A DNA stretch of 64,000 bases from an uncultured Oscillospiraceae bacterium (GTDB lineage: Bacteria > Bacillota > Clostridia > Oscillospirales > Oscillospiraceae): NCBI GenBank assembly GCA_947626345.1, contig CANQSF010000007.1, positions 1-64,000 of the forward strand, read 5' to 3'. Below the pieces are notes generated by a model. That model was not told the DNA's origin, made no database searches, and saw only the letters and a program-made list of their open reading frames with translations. Shown here in pieces: positions 25,876 through 35,400 of the stretch (positions are counted from its first letter, which is position 1; every line of letters starts with the position of its first letter). A program made the position numbers and the translations under genes.

Positions 25876-26954
25876 CTCGTCCGAATGATCCTCGCCACGT
25901 CGTTATACAGCACGTATATCATCAGCCCCATGAGCAGCACCATCCCGGCGGTGTTCACATAGGCCTCGTACTTGGGATCGATCCGCCGGCGGAAGATCCG
26001 CTCGGCGATCCATGTCACCAGCAGGAAGAAGATCCGCCCGCCGTCCAGCGCCGGGATGGGCAGCAGGTTCATCACCGCCAGGTTCACCGCGATGAACGCC
26101 GCCAGATAGAAGATGTTCAGCAGCCCGTCCGCCACCGTGGGGGCCTGGGTGCCCACGTCCGCGATCATGTCCACGATGCCCACCACGCCGGTCATCTGGT
26201 CTATGCCCACCGCCCCGGAGATCAGATCCGTCAGCCCCAGGCGCACCATGCGCACGAAGTCCAGCGCGCAGTACCAGGTGTATTTGACCTTCGCCCACAG
26301 GCCCGACTCCGTGTTTTCAAAATAGAGCCCGTAGCGCATGACCTTCTCGCCGGTCTCCTCGTCCGTATACTCCCGCAGGGTCATGGGGTAGTCCTCCAGG
26401 ACCACCTTCTTCCCGTCCCGGATCAGCTCCAGATCCACCCGGCCGTTCCGGCTCCGGGACATATACAGGCTCACGTCGCTGGCCAGATAGGTCCGCTCGC
26501 CGTTGACACGGTAAATGGTGTCCCCTTCCAGGAGGCCGTCAGCGCCCTCATAGGGGCAGCCCTCCATGAACCGGGTCACCGTGGGAGGCGAGAAGGAGTC
26601 GATCTGGGTGTAGCACAGCGCCACCAGCACCAGCCCCAGCAGGAAGTTCATAAAGGCCCCCGCCGCCAGGATGATCAGCTTTTTCCAGGCCGCGGCGTTG
26701 GAGAAGGCCGCCGGGTCCGGCGAGTCGCCGTCCTCCCCCTCCATGGCGCAGAACCCGCCGATGGGCAGCGCCCGCAGGCTCACCTGGGTGCCGCTGGCCG
26801 TCTGCCGCTTCCACAGGGCCGGCCCCATGCCCATGGAGAATTCCAGCACCCGCACCCCGCACAGCCGGGCCGCCACGAAGTGGCCCAGCTCATGCACGCC
26901 GATGAGGACGCCGAAGATCAGGATCGCGAGAAGAATATACAAAAATGTTCCCAT
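25872..26954 (-). CDS. rseP: RIP metalloprotease RseP/RasP
   Basis: A 360-residue site-2 protease that cuts membrane-embedded substrates such as anti-sigma factors and signal-peptide remnants. The zinc motif HELGH is at residues 21-25 in the first membrane helix; a PDZ domain lies near residues 120-200, and the second metal motif NLLPIPALDGGRIFFLL is near residue 295. Four membrane helices are visible. It sits between dxr and ispG, the usual arrangement in Firmicutes. Confidence 0.96.
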   Translation of the reverse strand: MGTFLYILLAILIFGVLIGVHELGHFVAARLCGVRVLEFSMGMGPALWKRQTASGTQVSLRALPIGGFCAMEGEDGDSPDPAAFSNAAAWKKLIILAAGAFMNFLLGLVLVALCYTQIDSFSPPTVTRFMEGCPYEGADGLLEGDTIYRVNGERTYLASDVSLYMSRSRNGRVDLELIRDGKKVVLEDYPMTLREYTDEETGEKVMRYGLYFENTESGLWAKVKYTWYCALDFVRMVRLGLTDLISGAVGIDQMTGVVGIVDMIADVGTQAPTVADGLLNIFYLAAFIAVNLAVMNLLPIPALDGGRIFFLLVTWIAERIFRRRIDPKYEAYVNTAGMVLLMGLMIYVLYNDVARIIRTR

Positions 26955-26996
26955 ATCATGCCTTTCCTGTGCTCTGCTGGAAACAGTCTATGTAGA

Positions 26997-28142
26997 TCAG
27001 GGGGAAATTATCGTCTGTCCTGCCCAACGCCGCGCCTCGGCATCCGCCGCCAGGATGTCCTCCAGCGTGGGGTCCGCCGCCGCCGGCGTCCGGGCCACCG
27101 CTGCCGCCACACGGTCGTAGATGTCGTTGTAGCCGATCCTCCCCGCCAGAAACAGGGCCACCGCCGCCTCGTTGGCGGCGCTCATCACCGCGGGGGCGAC
27201 GCCGCCCCGGCGGGCACAGTCCATGGCCAGGGCCAGGCAGGGGGTCTTTTCCAGGTCCGGCTCTTCAAAGGTCAGGTCCCTCATCCTCCAAAAGTCCAGC
27301 CGCTCATAGGGCGAGACGGTCCGCTCCGACCAGGTCATGGCGTACTGGATGGGCAGGCCCATGTCCGGCACCGCCAGCTGGGCCAGCACCGTGCCGTCGA
27401 CGAGCTCCACCATGGAGTGGATCACGCTCTGGGGGTGGATCACCACCTGGATATCGTCCGGCGTCACGCCGAACAGGTGCATGGCCTCGATGAACTCCAG
27501 GCCCTTGTTCATCATGGTGGCGCTGTCCACGGAGATCTTCGCGCCCATGTTCCAGTTGGGATGGCGCACCGCCTGCTCCGGGGTGACGGCGGCGGTCTCG
27601 GCCCGGGTCCAGCCCCGGAAGGGGCCGCCAGAGCCGGTGAGCAGTATCTTGTGCAATTGCTCCCGCCGGCCCTCCAGGCACTGGAAGATGGCGGAGTGCT
27701 CCGAGTCCACGGGCACGATCTGGGCGCCCTTTTCCGCCGCCGCCTTCATGACGATGGTCCCGGCGCACACCAATGTCTCCTTGTTGGCCAGGCAGATGCG
27801 CTTTCCCGCGGCGATGGCGTCCAGGGTGGGCCGCAGGCCCACGGAGCCGGACACCGCCGTCACCACGGCCTCACAGTCCACGGTGGCGGCCCGGCGCAGG
27901 CCCTCCATCCCCTCGCCGATCTCCACGTCCAGATCCCCCACGGCGATGCGCAGCGCCGCCGCGGCCTTGGGATCATATATCGCCGCGTAGGCGGGCCGGA
28001 CGCGGCGGATCTGCTCCTCCAGCAGGCCCACGTCCCTCCGGGCGGCCAGGGCGGTCACCCGGATGCCCAGCCGCTCCGCGGCCGCCAGGCTCTGCCGACC
28101 GATGGAGCCGGTGGAGCCCAGCACGGAAATAGAATGGATCAT
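26997..28142 (-). CDS. dxr: 1-deoxy-D-xylulose 5-phosphate reductoisomerase
   Basis: A 381-residue NADPH enzyme making MEP, the committed isoprenoid step. It opens ISVLGSTGSIGRQSL (NADPH fold) and has LANKETLVCAG, the metal/substrate segment PVDSEHSAIFQCL (about residues 145-157), the phosphate-binding TGSGGPFRG and the HPNWNMGAKISVDSATMMNK loop. It follows uppS by 12 nt. In most Firmicutes cdsA lies between uppS and dxr; here it is absent. Confidence 0.97.
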   Translation of the reverse strand: MIHSISVLGSTGSIGRQSLAAAERLGIRVTALAARRDVGLLEEQIRRVRPAYAAIYDPKAAAALRIAVGDLDVEIGEGMEGLRRAATVDCEAVVTAVSGSVGLRPTLDAIAAGKRICLANKETLVCAGTIVMKAAAEKGAQIVPVDSEHSAIFQCLEGRREQLHKILLTGSGGPFRGWTRAETAAVTPEQAVRHPNWNMGAKISVDSATMMNKGLEFIEAMHLFGVTPDDIQVVIHPQSVIHSMVELVDGTVLAQLAVPDMGLPIQYAMTWSERTVSPYERLDFWRMRDLTFEEPDLEKTPCLALAMDCARRGGVAPAVMSAANEAAVALFLAGRIGYNDIYDRVAAAVARTPAAADPTLEDILAADAEARRWAGQTIISP

Positions 28143-28154
28143 GCTCTTTCCTCT

Positions 28155-29017
<863 letters not shown>

Positions 29018-29021
<4 letters not shown>

Positions 29022-29569
29022 ATGGCGAACAGCTCTTTCTCCTTGGCCTCGGTGAGTTTGTCGATGTCCTTGATGTTGTCGTCGGTGAGCTTCTGCAGCT
29101 CCTTCTCCAGATCCTTCTGGTCGTCCTCGGTGATGTCGCCGGCCTTCTGCTGCTTTTTGATCTTGTCCATGGCGTCCCGGCGGATGTTGCGCACGGCCAC
29201 CTTGGCCTCCTCGCCGTACTTGCGCACCTGCTTGGCCAGCTCCTTGCGCCGCTCCTCGGTCAGTTGGGGGAAGGCCAGACGGATGACGCGGCCGTCGTTC
29301 TGGGGATTGATGCCCAGCTCGGAGGCCTGGATGGCCTTCTCGATGCCCTTGAGCACGGAACCATCCCAGGGGGTGATCACCAGGGTGCGGGGGTCGGGAA
29401 CGGAGATGGCGGCCACCTGGTTGATGGGCGTGGCGGTGCCGTAATAGTCCACGGTGATGCCGTTGAGCACGGCGGCGTTGGCCCGCCCGGCCCGCACGGC
29501 GTCGAACTGGCCGGACAAGAATTCCTTGGCCTTGGTCATTTTTACCTCAAATTCCTTCAGCTCGCTCAT
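29018..29569 (-). CDS. frr: ribosome recycling factor
   Basis: A 183-residue factor that splits post-termination ribosomes together with EF-G. The helical N-terminus ([20 protein letters not shown]), the [19 protein letters not shown] hinge and the C-terminal helix with [20 protein letters not shown] are all present. AAAGGAGGAG precedes the ATG. A repeat cluster separates it from pyrH, its usual immediate neighbour. Confidence 0.97.
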
Positions 29570-29611
29570 GGTGTGCTCCTCCTTTGATTGAAATTATTAA
29601 CAAACTCCTCT

Positions 29612-29818
29612 TAGGCCCCCTTGTGTAAAGGGGGCTGGCTCCGGCGGCAGCCGGAGACTGAGGGATTGATTCCTAGAATGGGCTCGTTGGACGCAGCGCT
29701 CAATAGAATCAACCCCACCACCACGCTTCGCGCGGTCCCCCTCCCCTTACACAGGGGAGGCTCGAAAAGGAGCGGCTTTGCCGCGCCCACCTCCCCTTGC
29801 ACAGGGGAGGCTTTTAGT
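29612..29818 (-). repeat. modular palindromic repeat, copy B, between pyrH and frr
   Basis: Reverse orientation to copy A: it starts GGCCCCCTTGTGTAAAGGGG, continues with CTGGCTCCGG...CCGGAG and ACTGAGGGATTG, a spacer, then two CCTCCCCTT-ACACAGG-GGAGG type hairpins (29747 and 29788). Its right end runs into the pyrH stop codon at 29814. It occupies the whole 244-nt space between two genes that normally lie close together. Confidence 0.9.
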
Positions 29819-30524
29819 CCACCCGCGTGCCGATCTTCTCCCCCTTGACCACCCGGATGATGTTCTCCGGCGGGTCCAGGGCGAAGATCATGGTGGGGAT
29901 GGCGTTGTCCCGGAGCATGCAGGCGGCGGTAGAGTCGATGACCTTCAGCCCCTGGGCGAGGATCTGGTCATAGGTGATGGACGCCAGCTTTTTCGCCGTG
30001 GGGTCGGTCTTCGGGTCGGCGGTATAGACCCCGTCGATGTTCTTGGCCATCAGCAGCGCGTCCGCGCCGATCTCAGCGGCCTTCAGCGCCGCGGCGGAGT
30101 CGGTGGAGAAATAGGGGTTGCCGCTGCCCGCGGCGAACAGCACCACCCGGCCCTTTTCCAGATGCTCCATGGCCCGCAGATAAGAGTAGCTCTCCGCGAT
30201 ACGGGGCATATCGATCATGGTCATCACCCTGGCGGGCACGCCCTCCTGCCCCAGCACCTCGCACAGGGCCAGGCTGTTCATCACCGTGGCCAGCATGCCC
30301 ATCTTATCCGCCTGGGACCGCTCCATTTTGCCGCCGCCGTCCTTGGCGCCACGCCAGTAATTGCCGCCGCCGGTGACCAGGCCGATCTGCACGCCCTCCG
30401 ACGCCAGCGCGCCGATGGCCCGGGACACCCGGCGCATCACCTCAAAATCCAGTCCCCGGCCGCTCTCGCCGCCCAGGGCCTCGCCGCTGAGCTTCAGCAG
30501 CACCCGCCGGTATCCGCTGTCCAT
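29814..30524 (-). CDS. pyrH: UMP kinase
   Basis: A 236-residue hexameric kinase phosphorylating UMP for pyrimidine nucleotide synthesis. It has the amino-acid-kinase landmarks RVLLKLSGEALGG, GGGNYWRG, DKMGMLATVMNSLAL and the STDSAAALKAAEIGAD segment. The start at 30524 follows GGAGGAGG and fits the family; a longer reading to 30650 runs through the promoter. It has its own promoter, and rpsB-tsf, which usually precede pyrH, are not here. Confidence 0.97.
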   Translation of the reverse strand: MDSGYRRVLLKLSGEALGGESGRGLDFEVMRRVSRAIGALASEGVQIGLVTGGGNYWRGAKDGGGKMERSQADKMGMLATVMNSLALCEVLGQEGVPARVMTMIDMPRIAESYSYLRAMEHLEKGRVVLFAAGSGNPYFSTDSAAALKAAEIGADALLMAKNIDGVYTADPKTDPTAKKLASITYDQILAQGLKVIDSTAACMLRDNAIPTMIFALDPPENIIRVVKGEKIGTRVD

Positions 30525-30548
30525 AAACGCTCCTCCTCCACACTGTCC

Positions 30549-30577
30549 ATTGTATCGGGTAATGGTTACATTTTCAA
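30549..30577 (-). promoter_or_regulatory. sigma-A promoter of the pyrH-polC run
   Basis: Minus strand TTGAAA (30572-30577), 17 bp, TACAAT (30549-30554). The start point would be about 18 nt before the pyrH ATG, just enough for its ribosome site. Confidence 0.85.
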
Positions 30578-30673
30578 CCTCATCCGACGCCGGTCGGACG
30601 CCACCATAAATTTTATCACAGATGCCATCCGATTTCAACCGGCTTCGCATCGCCGCCGGGCTATCATCTGTCC

Positions 30674-31477
30674 ATGGAGACCGTTTATCTGGATGAGCTG
30701 TTCTGCCTGGACCTGATCATGGACTACTTCCTGCTGCTGGCCACCGCCCGGCTGTGCGCCCTGCCATACCGGCGGGGCCGGTATCTGGCGGCGGCGGCGC
30801 TGGGCGCAGCGTGGAGCGCGGCGGGACTGCTGCCTGGGATGGGCTGGCTGCTGACGCCCGCCGCCCGGCTGCTGCCGGCGGGGTTCATGACCCTGGCCGC
30901 CTTCGGCGGACAGCGGCGGCTGGGCCGGTGCTTCGCCGCGTTCCTGGGCGCATCCGCCCTGTTCGGCGGCACGGTATACGCCGCGGGACTGCTCCGGGGC
31001 GGCAGCGGACCCATGCTGCGGCTGGACATGCGGGTGCTCATCCTGGCCTTCGCCGTATGCTACGCCGCGGTGAGCCTGCTCTGCCACGGCGCGGCCCGGG
31101 CCGCCCGGCCCAGGGTGCTCACCGTGACGGTGGAGCGGGCCGGGCGCACGGTGACCCTGCGGGCGCTGGAGGACACGGGCAACTCCCTCGTGGACCCCAT
31201 CACCGGCCGGGCGGCCTTCGTGGCAGAGGCGAAGGCCCTGGCGGGCCTGTTCCCGGCGGCGGAGCGGCGCTGGCTGAAGGAGGAGGCGGCGGAGGCGGCG
31301 CTCCATCTGCCCGGGGCCCGGCTCATCCCCTACGCGGGGGTGGAGGGCCGGAGCGGGCTGCTGCTGGCATTCCTCCCGGACCGGGTGACGGTGGACGGCC
31401 GGGAACGGGACGGTCTGCTGGCCGCCGTATCCCCCGGCGCCATCGGGGCCGGGGAGAGCTATGACGCCATACTGTGA
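30674..31477 (+). CDS. spoIIGA: sporulation sigma-E processing peptidase SpoIIGA
   Basis: A 267-residue membrane-anchored aspartic protease that matures pro-sigma-E in the mother cell after septation. Five or so hydrophobic segments fill residues 10-140, followed by a cytosolic protease domain with the catalytic Asp167 in [12 protein letters not shown]. It lies 14 nt ahead of sigE, as in Bacillus spoIIG. The ATG at 30674 lacks a visible ribosome site, and TATCAT (30662-30667) sits only 6 nt upstream, so the transcript may be almost leaderless. Confidence 0.9.
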   Translation: METVYLDELFCLDLIMDYFLLLATARLCALPYRRGRYLAAAALGAAWSAAGLLPGMGWLLTPAARLLPAGFMTLAAFGGQRRLGRCFAAFLGASALFGGTVYAAGLLRGGSGPMLRLDMRVLILAFAVCYAAVSLLCHGAARAARPRVLTVTVERAGRTVTLRALEDTGNSLVDPITGRAAFVAEAKALAGLFPAAERRWLKEEAAEAALHLPGARLIPYAGVEGRSGLLLAFLPDRVTVDGRERDGLLAAVSPGAIGAGESYDAIL

Positions 31478-31491
31478 AAAGGAGAGTGCCT

Positions 31492-32196
31492 ATGACAAAG
31501 CTGCGACTGCTCCTGATACGCCTGCGGCTGCGCCTGACGCGCCCCGGCAGGATCTACTACATCGGCGGCAGCGACGTGCTGCCCCCGCCCCTGGACCGGG
31601 ACGAGGAGGAGGCCGCCGTCGCCGGACTGATGGCCGGGTGCCACGACGCCCGCCAAAAGCTCATCGAGCACAACCTGCGCCTGGTGGTCTACATCGCCCG
31701 CCGGTTCGAGAACACCGGCGTGAACATCGAGGACCTGATCAGCATCGGCACCATCGGCCTGATCAAGGCCATCGGCACCTTCGACCCCGCCAAGCGCATC
31801 AAGCTGGCCACCTACGCCTCCCGCTGCATCGAGAACGAGATCCTCATGTTCCTGCGCAAGCGCAGCTCCCACCGCTCGGAGGTGTCTATCGACGAACCGC
31901 TGAACACCGACTGGGACGGCAACGAGCTGCTGCTCAGCGACGTGCTGGGCACCGACGGCGAGGAGGTGAGCCGCCCCCTGGAGGACGACGTGGAAAAGCA
32001 GCTGCTCATGGAGGCGGTGGACCGCCTGGACCAGCGGGAGCGGTCCATCATCATGATGCGCTTCGGCCTGGGGGGATGCCGGGAGCTGACCCAAAAGGAG
32101 GTAGCCGACCGCCTGGGCATCAGCCAGAGCTACATCAGCCGTCTGGAAAAGCGCATCATCCACCGGCTGCGCCGGGAGCTGATCCGCCAGCTCTGA
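31492..32196 (+). CDS. sigE: RNA polymerase sporulation sigma factor sigma-E (pro-form)
   Basis: A 234-residue sigma-70 factor for early mother-cell genes. A basic pro-sequence of about 25 residues (rich in Arg/Leu) precedes region 2 ([38 protein letters not shown]) and region 4 with its helix-turn-helix ([21 protein letters not shown]). The start at 31492 has AAGGAG 7 nt upstream; a GTG at 31474 overlapping the spoIIGA stop is a weaker choice. SpoIIGA upstream is its processing protease. Confidence 0.96.
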   Translation: MTKLRLLLIRLRLRLTRPGRIYYIGGSDVLPPPLDRDEEEAAVAGLMAGCHDARQKLIEHNLRLVVYIARRFENTGVNIEDLISIGTIGLIKAIGTFDPAKRIKLATYASRCIENEILMFLRKRSSHRSEVSIDEPLNTDWDGNELLLSDVLGTDGEEVSRPLEDDVEKQLLMEAVDRLDQRERSIIMMRFGLGGCRELTQKEVADRLGISQSYISRLEKRIIHRLRRELIRQL

Positions 32197-32209
32197 TATG
32201 ACCAAGATC

Positions 32210-32237
32210 GCCGCCCGGGACAGATGTCCCGGGCGGC
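32210..32237 (+). terminator. terminator-like hairpin after sigE
   Basis: GCCGCCCGGGA pairs with TCCCGGGCGGC across a 6-nt loop, 11 bp, followed by a U-rich but interrupted tail (TGTGTATTTGCTTATTTG). Confidence 0.7.
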
Positions 32238-32263
32238 TGTGTATTTGCTTATTTGCTGGGGAT

Positions 32264-32434
32264 TCAGGGCTTCTGCTGGGCCTGCTGATCGCTCAGCTCC
32301 TCTTCAAAGTCCTTCAGACGTTTCTTCTGCCGGGAGGCGTGCACCACCAGCACGACCACCATCACGACCAGTACGAGCAGCGCCGCCAGGTCCCACAGGC
32401 AGAAACCAAAGTTCGTGTGAAAATACTGATGCAT
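32264..32434 (-). CDS. 56-residue single-pass membrane protein following the giant surface protein
   Basis: A small protein opening MHQYFHTNFGFCLWDLAALL, with one membrane helix (about residues 13-31, valine/leucine rich) and a basic-then-acidic cytoplasmic tail (HASRQKKRLKDFEEELSDQQ). A strong TAAGGAGGAAC site precedes the ATG. It starts 12 nt after the stop of the giant surface-protein gene, so the two are surely co-transcribed. The layout resembles the C-terminus of that protein (helix followed by KRRQKKEFE). A role in anchoring, export or stability of the big protein is inference. I do not recognise a named family. Confidence 0.8.
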   Translation of the reverse strand: MHQYFHTNFGFCLWDLAALLVLVVMVVVLVVHASRQKKRLKDFEEELSDQQAQQKP

Positions 32435-32446
32435 GACTGTTCCTCC

Positions 32447-35400
32447 TTATTCACCCAGCTCGCTGCGGACCTCGAACTCCTTCTTCTGCCGCCGCTTGGC
32501 GTCGTAGGTGTAGTACACCGCCACGGCCAGCGCGCACAGCATGAGCAGGAAGTGCAGGATGCAGCAGTTCTGGATATCGTCCATCAGGCCCAGAGGCGTG
32601 GCGTTATCCTCGATGTTCTCCGTCTCGCTCAGGTCATAGTCCGGGCCCTGATCCACGGGCAGGTCAGCCATCGGCACGGCGTCGTCGCCGATCTCCACGG
32701 TGGCGGGACCGTCCTCAGCGGGCGCGGGGCCGTCGTCCGGGGTCTCAGGGGCGTCGGGGGTATCCGGGGTATCGGGGGTGTCCGGCGTATCCGGCGTATC
32801 GGGGATGACCGGATCCACAGGCGCGGGCGGGGTAGGATCGTCCGGGTCTACCGGCGGCTCGGGCACATCCGGGTCATCCGGGTCTACGGGGGGATCAGGC
32901 TGATCCGGGTCCTCCGGGTCTACCGGGGGATCGGGCTCGTCGGGGTCCTCCGGGTCTACCGGGGGCTCTTCGGGCTCGATCTCAGGCGGGATCAATCTGA
33001 AGTTCGCGGTGAAGGTGTAGGTCTGGCCACCCACGGCCTCGAAGCTCTGCTCCAGCGCCGCAACATTGTTCTCGATCTCAATGTCACTGTCGTTGGTCCA
33101 GCCGTTGAACAGGTGCGTGCCGGCGTTCGGCACAGCGGTAGCGGTAGCGGTCACAGTGCCGCTCTCAATGGGCTTGCCGTTCTCGTCCACGAGGTTGATG
33201 ACAGCTTCTCCGATCACATTGACCGAGCCGCCCTCGCCAGCAACGTACTGGATGAACGCCTGGTACTTGTCGGGGGTGCCGTCGCCGGGCTTCTCGGGGT
33301 CATTGCCGCCCTTGGTATCCTCGGCGAAGTGCGCGGTGAAGGTGTAGGTCTCGCCGCCCTTGACGGTGAAGTCCTGGCTCAGGGTCGCCTCATAGGATCT
33401 CTCGATCTCTTCGCCATCCCAGTAATCGAACGCATAGCCATCGGTCGTCGCAGTAGCGGTGGAGTTCAGCTCAATGTTCTCCATGCCGTCTTCGGGTATA
33501 TCCTTGACGGTCTGGAACTTCTCGCTCACGCTGCCGTTTTCATCGGCCTCGTAATAGATGACCGCTTCGTACTTGTCGGGGGTCTCGTCAGGCTGCTTGC
33601 CGTCATCACCGCCGCCGATCTCGTCCTTATCGAAGTGCGCGGTGAAGGTGTAGGTCTCGCCGCCCTTGGCCTGGAAGCTCTGGGTCAGTTCTGCCTTGTC
33701 AGCGTTACCATCAGTCAGCTGCTCGCCTTCCCAGTAATCGAACGCATAGCCATCATTGGCATTGGCAGTGGCGGAAGCGGTCACATTGCCGCTGGTCGCA
33801 TTGCCGGGGATGGTCTCGACCTTAACGACCTCGGTCTCTCCACCGATCGTGCCGCCCTCGTCAGCCACATACTTGATGGTGACCTGGTACTTGTCGGGGG
33901 TGCCATCGCCGTTCTCGCCGCCGATGTTGTCCTTGGCATACTTGACCTTCACCGTCGTGTTCTCGAACGTCTGGCCCTTGATCTCGGCCTCGTCGTCGAG
34001 GACATAGTGGTCGCCGTTAACAGTCAGCTCCGAGGCAGCCGTGTGGTTGTACTCGCCCTTCTCGTTGATAACGGCCGTGTGCTCCTCCAAAGCCGCGTCA
34101 GGAGCATCCTCGTCCACGTACTGGACAGTGACCGTAGCCTCGACCGGCTTGATCGTCAGGTGGCCGTCGTTATCCACCACCACAGTCGCGGTGTAGTTGC
34201 CCTTCTCGTTGCCGGTGACAGTGAAGTCATCAGCGGTCAGGCCCATCGGATAGGTGTTGACATTGGTGCCCTTAGCCTCGTTCACGAAGTGCTCGTTCAG
34301 CTTCACGTCCAGGCCGCCTTCAAGATCACCAACGACCTCGAAGTAAGGCGCATCCGCGCTCTGCTCGCTGCCGTTGTAAGTCTTCTCCTGCTCCGTGCCC
34401 TTCACATGGATCTCCACAGCCTTCTGAGTGATCGTCAGCTTGCCGTCGCTATCCACCACCACAGTCGCGGTGTAGTTGCCCTTCTCGTTGCCGGTGACAG
34501 TGAAGTCATCAGCGGTCAGGCCCATCGGATAGGTGTTGACATCGGTGCCCTTGGCCTCGTTCACGAAGTGCTCGTTCAGCTCCACGCCCAGGCCGCCTTC
34601 AGGCTCACCAACGACGGTGAAGTAAGGCTCTTCCGCGCTCTGCTCGCTGCCGTTGTAGACCTTAGACTGCTCCGTGCCCTTCACATGGATCTCCACAGCC
34701 TTCGGGGCGATCGTGAACGGATCCGTTGCGCTGACCTCAGGCAGGTCCTTGGTAGCCTTCCACGTGGCTTTGACCGTGTAGCTGCCGGCGTCTGTGGGCT
34801 CGCCAGGCAACTGGTTGCCCTCTTCATCGAAGTAGGTAAACGTCGGATCGCTATAGCCTTCGCTTCCTGCGCCTGTGACAGTGGCCTCGGGCCCGCTATG
34901 CTCGTCGCCGTAGGTCCAGTCCGCCTGGCTCACGGTGGCGGTGTAAGATTCGGCCTCGGCCTTCTTGATGGTCAGCTTACCGGTGATGGTCACCTCATAG
35001 TTGGCGGTCACGTCCTTGTCGCCGTTGGTGATTGTCGCTTCGCCCACCACATTCTCGTACTCACCCACAGCCGTGCCGCTGATGGTGGCCTTCAGGCTCA
35101 TCTCATCATCGTAGACCAGATTGCCCTCAGTGATATTCTCCCCGGTGATCTCCATGGTGATTTCCTCACCGGTGTAGGTCTTGGTCTCGGTCTTGTTGAT
35201 GGTGATGGCCTTCTTCGCGACGGTGAACACAGCCGTTGCCTCCAGGTCAGGCAGGTTGTCGTCGCCCTTCCACGTGGCCTTGACCGTATAGCTGCCGGCG
35301 TACTTGGGCTCGCCTTCCACCTTCTCGCCATTCGCATCGAGGTAGGTCAGCTCCGGAGCGTCATAGTTCTTGCTTCCTTTGCCTTTGACCTCAGGCACGG

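Noticed and set aside
32447..32700. LPxTG sortase signal on the giant surface protein
   Set aside because: No LPxTG or NPxTN-like motif precedes the C-terminal helix; the tail after the helix is long and mixed basic/acidic.
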